From contig CAZNIN010000018.1 of assembly GCA_964573155.1 (NCBI GenBank), positions 1 through 11,756 on the forward strand: 11,756 nucleotides of DNA, written 5' to 3'. A program made the position numbers and the translations under genes. Below are positions 9,801-11,756 of this stretch, piece after piece. The notes beneath the pieces were generated by a model that saw nothing but the letters and a program-made list of their open reading frames with translations, did not search any database and was not told the origin of the DNA. Source of the stretch: JAGQNK01 sp964573155. Lineage in GTDB: Bacteria > Patescibacteriota > Saccharimonadia > Saccharimonadales > JAGQNK01. Every line of letters begins with the position of its first letter. Position 1 is the first letter of the stretch.

Positions 9801-9929
9801 GACCATCTTGAGGCCCCTTTCAAAGTTCTTCTGCTCTCTGAATATTTTGCGTACTTGGAAGAAAACAACTGGCGCTGCCATTGCTGCGAGTAAGAGAAAG
9901 ATCCCGAAAATAATCAGTGCAGTAGTCAT
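6885..9929 (-). CDS. Membrane-anchored HerA/TraG-VirD4-like P-loop ATPase (type IV secretion-like)
   Basis: A 1014-aa ATPase probably working as a translocation motor at the inner face of the membrane. One N-terminal membrane helix (about 4-24) precedes a 350-residue region without a motif I recognise. The motor domain has Walker A GQTGTGKST (418-426), FAFVDPHGD (443-450), Walker B LYVDEFQNF (669-677, Asp672 and Glu673) and a sensor-like VVANQF (697-702). This order and spacing match the HerA/DUF87 and TraG/TraD/VirD4 coupling-protein group. Residues about 810-975 are Pro/Ala/Ser/Gln-rich and probably disordered; a charged C-terminus (IYIDQEGTLHLRYRERDKK) follows. The start is an ATG with TAGG nearby, 7 bases after the stop of the small upstream gene, so the two form an operon. 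Real VirB4, VirB6 or relaxase genes are not in the window, so conjugation cannot be claimed; DNA or protein export and DNA uptake remain options. Confidence 0.88.
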   Translation of the reverse strand: MTTALIIFGIFLLLAAMAAPVVFFQVRKIFREQKNFERGLKMVPMLIHLPPQSDDTEGGGRDARDVVEENISKAQIMYNIIAGTVQKGLKHDFYGQRHFSFEIVGSKGFVYYYAAVPIALVEVVKQAVVSAYPAARLEEVAEHNIFSPVGKISGTVGGELTLKEHFAYPIATYQDLKRDAMQSILNALSTLDKEDGVGIQIMMRPANPGWRKAASDVASKKRGGESHRQGADALLWWLRNIPKAFFQPPDEGKDKSDKKELSSLEHAVLDSIDEKTRHPGYEVLIRVVASSNISQKAQSILNNVVAAFALFDAQGKNGFKFTPAKDIERFVTAYILRFFPQTSNKSILNAVELATLFHFPDQKNIPTSQLERQASKQVDGPRNVPDEGLLLGYNVFRGAKKPIRLALGDRQRHMYVVGQTGTGKSTFLENVALQDMLNGDGFAFVDPHGDTAEKLLAMVPKERTEDVIYFCPSDMDYPMGLNLFEFYTPEQKDFLIQETLNMLYKLYDPQRQGIIGPRFERIFTNCALLLMSDPKGGTFVDVPKLLIDPPFMKEKLKYVTDQNVIDFWTKEWPNSQRSNEAGEVISWVVSKFGAFLSNEMMRNIIGQTKSSFNLREIMDNKKILIVNLSKGRTGDLNSRLLGMIFVMKFQAAAMSRADIPESERKDFCLYVDEFQNFSTDSFATIMSEARKYRLNLVVANQFTTQLSDEIREAVFGNMGSIIAFRVGQNDVDALTRYFQPLFDAEDLLRVPNYNAIVRTLINGVPTQPFSMAALPPLGNPNSQLADALKQLTAAKYGRPKAMVASEINERLATKESAKPAFGSGNPFASVPPQNGPAMNRPQVTQRAPGASPAAAPGSFLDNWLAKRKTAPKAPPSPLQRTVPSQSPVAPAIPEETTLSGGAANTPPQPPLSAERQGPAIASDSPREAEVQKPQPSSAEISSPTAQQASALKEVTAHTELPAASTETAVNQKPANEVVHHLRKDDEEPEDSIYIDQEGTLHLRYRERDKKQGEE

Positions 9930-9936
9930 GGCGTGC

Positions 9937-10368
9937 CTAAGTGTCTTCGCTTAGCTTAATATCTTTGTTATACCGTTTCTTGAGATAATCCGCCTTGAAC
10001 CTGCTGATAGTCCTGTTCTGAAGATGTGGGTCATGCGATGTCTGCGCTACGATTTCCTTAGCTTTCAGAACCCACTCTTTCTCGATTAAATCATTGTCAT
10101 CGGCAATTTGCGGGAATGCTGCACTACCGCCTACCATCTGAAGTGATTGGTCGTCCTGGACGTACGTAGCTCCTTGGACTCCTGCAGGTGACGACGGTGC
10201 TTGCGGCGACACTGATTGGCCAACAGCACCGGTCTCAACAGCAATAGCCCCCTGCGTCTCGGTCATTGCCGCATGCCCTTGTTCAGGTATGGGCACATTA
10301 CCCTGTTCGGGCAGAGGAGCCTTCGGCAACTCAAAAGATGGTGTATGTTCTTGTTCTTGAGAATTCAT
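9937..10368 (-). CDS. Small Pro/Gln-rich partner protein of the HerA/TraG-like ATPase
   Basis: A 143-aa protein of unknown function. Residues 1-85 are low-complexity, rich in Pro, Gln, Ala and Glu, with PLPEQGNVPIPEQG near 18-31, and are probably disordered. Residues 88-138 form a charged helical block (DNDLIEKEWVLKAKEIV ... KADYLKKRYNKDIKL) that looks like the conserved part; from memory, similar blocks occur in small Saccharibacteria proteins encoded beside secretion-type ATPases. There is no signal peptide or membrane helix, so it should be cytoplasmic. The stop lies 7 bases before the ATPase start, which argues for co-translation and a shared role, perhaps as adaptor or substrate presenter. 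The ATG has no ribosome-binding site, and an extended -10 box ends only 10 bases upstream, suggesting a very short leader. Confidence 0.85.
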   Translation of the reverse strand: MNSQEQEHTPSFELPKAPLPEQGNVPIPEQGHAAMTETQGAIAVETGAVGQSVSPQAPSSPAGVQGATYVQDDQSLQMVGGSAAFPQIADDNDLIEKEWVLKAKEIVAQTSHDPHLQNRTISRFKADYLKKRYNKDIKLSEDT

Positions 10369-10378
10369 TGCTAAGGCT

Positions 10379-10387
10379 AGTATAACA
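10379..10387 (-). promoter_or_regulatory. Extended -10 promoter for the ATPase operon; near-leaderless start
   Basis: On the minus strand TGT-TATACT (10379-10387) is an extended -10 element. The hexamer ends 10 bases before the ATG at 10366-10368. No good -35 is seen at 16-18 bp, as expected for extended -10 promoters. The transcript would carry a leader of only about 3-4 bases, in line with the lack of a ribosome-binding site. Confidence 0.5.
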
Positions 10388-10450
10388 AAATCACCCTATA
10401 GTAAACAGATAAACTTGCATCCTTCTTCACAAATGACCGCAAAGCTTATG

Positions 10451-10783
10451 TTATATGTCGATACGACGAACGTAAAAAGTAACACCGACAAGAAGCACGA
10501 ATAAAATCAGTAGGTCTTTTATTGAAAGTTGTCGAATAGATTGCAGCAATACCCCCAACAACAGTGCAAAGGTAAGTAGTGAAGCTATCAGTTTCCGTTT
10601 TCTGACAGAAACAAACCAAACCCGCAAAAGCTCAGCAAGAAAAAAGTAGCTGCCGACACCCAAGAGCAAAAAAGGCATTACGAGCAAGAATAAGGGTAGC
10701 TTATACGGATCCGTTAGTAGCATTAGTGCCGTCAACACAAAAAATGGTGTACATATGATTGCGAGTTTTTTTATGTTCTTCAT
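10451..10783 (-). CDS. Small four-helix hypothetical membrane protein
   Basis: A 110-aa, strongly hydrophobic protein I do not recognise. Membrane segments are predicted at about 6-23, 29-51, 64-83 and 88-105, separated by short basic stretches (RVWFVSVRKRK at 54-64) and ending RRIDI. The basic loop at 54-64 and the basic ends suggest cytoplasmic N- and C-termini. No catalytic motif is visible. There is no ribosome-binding site before the ATG. A TTGAAC-17-TACTAT promoter candidate (10796-10824) ends 12 bases upstream, and the gene lies just after the terminator of a structured RNA transcribed in the same direction. It may therefore be expressed from its own short-leader transcript or by read-through from the RNA promoter. 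Its stop is about 80 bases before the next minus-strand gene, which has its own promoter candidate. Confidence 0.75.
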   Translation of the reverse strand: MKNIKKLAIICTPFFVLTALMLLTDPYKLPLFLLVMPFLLLGVGSYFFLAELLRVWFVSVRKRKLIASLLTFALLLGVLLQSIRQLSIKDLLILFVLLVGVTFYVRRIDI

Positions 10784-10795
10784 CTTATGTGTTCA

Positions 10796-10824
10796 ATAGT
10801 ACTAGCGAAATGCTTAAAGTTCAA
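10796..10824 (-). promoter_or_regulatory. Promoter candidate for the 110-aa membrane-protein gene
   Basis: On the minus strand TTGAAC (10819-10824), a 17-bp spacer and TACTAT (10796-10801) match the consensus at four of six positions each. The -35 overlaps the end of the terminator U-tract of the upstream RNA. Transcription would begin about 6-7 bases before the ATG. Confidence 0.35.
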
Positions 10825-10852
10825 AAAAACACTGCCAAGCATGTCAGCAGTG
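10823..10852 (-). terminator. Rho-independent terminator of the structured RNA
   Basis: On the minus strand a perfect 6-bp stem, CACTGC (10852-10847) with GCAGTG (10835-10830), and an 11-base loop are followed directly by seven Us (10829-10823). Confidence 0.85.
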
Positions 10853-11001
10853 CTTCTTGGAGCCTGGACGGTAAATCCGCTCTTTAAATGTAAATATTTA
10901 GCGCTTACCGTCCGTGGCTTTGACTGACCGCTCTCATCGGCTCTCGCCGAATCGAGCGATATCGGAAAATCCGTTTTGTAAGTTTTTGTTTTCGACTTAC
11001 A
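10823..11001 (-). ncRNA. Structured RNA of about 180 nt, family not recognised
   Basis: A complete-looking transcription unit. Start is inferred near 11001 from the promoter at 11008-11036; the end is the terminator at 10823-10852. Read on the minus strand it folds into: hairpin I, TTGTAAGT/ACTTACAA (11002-10995 with 10983-10976), which would include the first base or two; a small CGGA/TCCG hairpin; hairpin II, CGCTC and TCGGC paired with GCCGA and GAGCG around a GAGA tetraloop (10958-10929); hairpin III, AGCC plus GGACGGTAA paired with TTACCGTCC plus GGCT (10919-10861), with an inner TAAAT/ATTTA stem; and the terminator. GTCAG (10928-10924) could pair with CTGAC in the terminator loop (10847-10843). 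It lacks the signatures I know for tmRNA, RNase P, SRP RNA or tRNA and is not one long rod as in 6S RNA. It could act in trans or be a leader controlling the membrane-protein gene that begins about 40 bases after the terminator. Confidence 0.75.
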
Positions 11002-11007
11002 ACACAG

Positions 11008-11036
11008 AGTATACTACTTTAGGTAAATTAAGTCAA
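11008..11036 (-). promoter_or_regulatory. Strong sigma70-type promoter of the structured RNA
   Basis: On the minus strand TTGACT (11031-11036), exactly 17 bp, then TATACT (11008-11013): five of six consensus bases in each box with ideal spacing. Transcription would start near 11001. Confidence 0.8.
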
Positions 11037-11073
11037 TAACTGTATGTAGTTATATATACATCGTTACAGTTAT
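11036..11073. promoter_or_regulatory. Long interrupted dyad abutting the -35 of the structured-RNA promoter
   Basis: ATAACTGT (11036-11043) and ACAGTTAT (11066-11073) are perfect 8-bp inverted repeats. Nested inside are ATGTA (11044-11048) and TACAT (11057-11061), with a 4-base offset on one side. The left arm touches the -35 box, a place typical of regulator binding sites. Confidence 0.5.
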
Positions 11074-11201
11074 GATGTCGCATTATGGTCTATAAATTCG
11101 ACTTTCATTTCGTAGTTATATGAACAACAAAAAATCATTAATAATGCTTAGTGGTCTTAACTATCTGATCGTTTATTATGCTTTCGGCAGTACAATATCG
11201 A

Positions 11202-11222
11202 ATAAAAATTAAGCCAGCCACA
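11202..11222 (+). repeat. 21-bp direct repeat, copy 1
   Basis: The 21 bases, starting ATAAAAATTAAGCCAGCC, recur exactly at 11306-11326 in the same orientation. The copies are 104 bp apart start to start, with unrelated sequence between and after them. Confidence 0.85.
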
Positions 11223-11305
11223 GCAGCAATCTACACATGTAAAGTCTAGCCTTTCTGCATCCTGACGCGACGTAACTTCATGTACCTCCCCTAGCAACCT
11301 AGAAG

Positions 11306-11326
11306 ATAAAAATTAAGCCAGCCACA
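11306..11326 (+). repeat. 21-bp direct repeat, copy 2
   Basis: Exact second copy of the repeat at 11202-11222. The 83-bp spacer is too long for a CRISPR unit and there are only two copies. It could be a protein-binding site, a recombination scar or the trace of a small duplication. Confidence 0.85.
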
Positions 11327-11388
11327 ACTTTCCAAAAACTGCGATCGGCAAGAATCCGTGGATGGATTGAATGACAACGATACCAACT

Positions 11389-11466
11389 TAAAGTATATTC
11401 GTCATACTTTATGGATACTAAATCACTTGTACCCGTAAAGAAGTGACTATTTGAAGAGTTCATAGT
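11389..11466. repeat. Cluster of three inverted repeats
   Basis: Three hairpins lie end to end. TAAAGTAT (11389-11396) pairs with ATACTTTA (11404-11411) around a 7-base loop. TCACTT (11423-11428) pairs with AAGTGA (11441-11446). ACTA plus TGAA (11446-11455) pair with TTCA plus TAGT (11459-11466) with a two-base bulge. The last two share one base. The cluster could be an RNA structure or paired protein sites; no promoter or U-tract flanks it. Confidence 0.45.
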
Positions 11467-11605
11467 TAAATGCGTTCAACAAACGTCATAGCAGTATTTG
11501 TGTACAGAAAAACTATATTTTTTCTGGCTCAGCTCCGGGATCAATCACAAAATTCCTGCATTTTATATAGTATGTGGATTCAATAGTTGGTATGAGCGCC
11601 TAAAG

Positions 11606-11614
11606 TTATACACA
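11606..11614 (+). promoter_or_regulatory. DnaA-box-like site
   Basis: TTATACACA fits the DnaA box pattern TTATNCACA exactly. Weaker seven-of-nine matches lie at 11573-11581 (TGTGGATTC, opposite strand) and 11229-11237 (ATCTACACA). No dnaA or dnaN gene is in the window, so an origin is only a possibility. Confidence 0.3.
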
Positions 11615-11624
11615 GGTCGGAAAA

Positions 11625-11643
11625 AATAGTCATAATCACTATT
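11625..11643. promoter_or_regulatory. Inverted repeat overlapping the -35 of the small-RNA promoter
   Basis: AATAGT (11625-11630) and ACTATT (11638-11643) form a perfect 6-bp inverted repeat with a 7-base centre. The right arm overlaps the first two bases of the -35 box at 11642-11647, as an operator could. Confidence 0.35.
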
Positions 11644-11670
11644 GACGAGGTAAAAAGTGTCGGTTAAGAT
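11642..11670 (+). promoter_or_regulatory. Promoter candidate of the right-end small RNA
   Basis: TTGACG (11642-11647), a 17-bp spacer and TAAGAT (11665-11670) match the consensus at five and four of six positions. Transcription would start near 11677. Confidence 0.55.
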
Positions 11671-11676
11671 ATGCGT

Positions 11677-11754
11677 AGCACTTGAATAAAAAAAGTGCTC
11701 AAAAACAAAAACGACTCTGTAACAACGGCTTCTCGCAGGCCGTTGTTCTTTTTT
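11677..11754 (+). ncRNA. Small RNA or attenuated leader of about 75 nt
   Basis: Between the promoter at 11642-11670 and the terminator at the edge lies a compact unit. Hairpin 1 is AGCACTT (11677-11683) with AAGTGCT (11693-11699) around an A-rich loop. An A-rich single-stranded linker (11700-11720) follows, then the terminator hairpin. There is no start codon with a ribosome-binding site. The design (5' hairpin, A-rich middle, terminator) fits a small regulatory RNA; it could equally be the terminated leader of a gene beyond position 11756. Confidence 0.5.
11722..11754 (+). terminator. Rho-independent terminator at the right edge
   Basis: AACAACGGC pairs perfectly with GCCGTTGTT (9 bp) around a 9-base loop and is followed by CTTTTTT. 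The U-tract is on the plus strand only. Confidence 0.85.
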
Positions 11755-11756
11755 GT

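Larger units (their letters stand above)
11037..11640. other. AT-rich non-coding stretch between the two RNA units
   Basis: About 600 bases with stops in all frames and no supported protein gene, tRNA or rRNA. It contains the dyad next to the structured-RNA promoter, a 10-bp direct repeat GTAGTTATAT (11046 and 11112), an 11-bp palindrome CATTAATAATG (11136-11146), the two 21-bp repeats, a hairpin cluster (11389-11466) and a DnaA-box-like site (11606). It may be a regulatory or replication-related region; nothing here decides which. Confidence 0.5.

Noticed and set aside
10823..11001. 6S RNA, tmRNA, SRP RNA or RNase P RNA as identity of the structured RNA
   Set aside because: It folds as separate hairpins rather than a long rod with a central bubble, has no tRNA-like ends or tag frame, no GGTCAGG...GGAAGCAGC-type SRP loop, and no RNase P core motifs.
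11246..11281. 11-codon minus-strand frame (MKLRRVRMQKG) after an AGGGGAGG ribosome-binding-like sequence
   Set aside because: The purine run ends only 3 bases before the ATG, too close for normal initiation, and the peptide is too short to judge. It lies between the 21-bp repeats, so conservation could still be worth a look.
11202..11326. CRISPR array
   Set aside because: There are only two repeat copies with an 83-bp interval, no further units and no cas genes.
11677..11699. Hairpin AGCACTT/AAGTGCT as a terminator
   Set aside because: Its A-run is inside the loop and no U-tract follows on either strand; the true terminator is the next hairpin at 11722-11754.
1..11756. TGA recoding to glycine, as in some CPR lineages
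   Set aside because: All seven genes are full length under the standard code, with no in-frame TGA. None happens to end in TGA, but seven genes are too few to read anything from that.

Overview
The window looks like a chromosomal segment of a Candidatus Saccharibacteria (TM7; Patescibacteria/CPR) genome. The main clue is the surface protein at 4909-6267. Its N-terminal arrangement (SNLPFNPSLI, an FYARR helix, a short hydrophobic anchor, SPPEPTLA, then an NDVIRGG domain) and its LPETGPG tail resemble, from memory, a protein type common in Saccharibacteria. A large single-pass HerA/TraG-like ATPase with a small IEKEWV...KADYLKKRY partner fits the same group. All long genes read through without in-frame TGA, so the standard bacterial code applies and TGA-to-Gly recoding (SR1/Gracilibacteria) is not supported. 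The assignment is recognition without a database search.

Layout. Positions 1-196 lie downstream of gyrA and hold a near-consensus minus-strand promoter whose product lies off the left edge. Positions 197-4760 (minus) are a gyrB-gyrA operon with a one-base gap and a GTG start for gyrB. A 148-bp divergent intergenic region follows. Positions 4909-6832 (plus) are a two-gene unit: an LPxTG-like surface protein with a Cys-rich repeat linker and a DUF11-like domain, then a 187-aa two-helix membrane protein. Positions 6885-10368 (minus, convergent with the surface pair) are a second two-gene unit: a small Pro-rich protein and a 1014-aa membrane-anchored Walker ATPase. Positions 10451-10783 (minus) encode a four-helix membrane protein.

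Positions 10784-11756 contain no convincing protein gene, and this is the most unusual part. It holds a minus-strand RNA unit of about 180 nt with a TTGACT-17-TATACT promoter, three strong hairpins and a Rho-independent terminator. An 8-bp dyad abuts its -35 box. Further right are a 21-bp direct repeat in two copies 104 bp apart, a cluster of hairpins, a DnaA-box-like site, and a plus-strand small RNA or attenuator with its own promoter and a terminator at the window edge. I cannot place either RNA in a known family.

How the parts fit: gyrase manages DNA supercoiling. The surface protein and its neighbour are probably envelope components. The ATPase and its partner resemble DNA- or protein-translocating machinery at the membrane. 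The two RNA units may be regulators. The minus-strand one also sits directly upstream of the 110-aa membrane-protein gene, so it could be a cis-acting leader.
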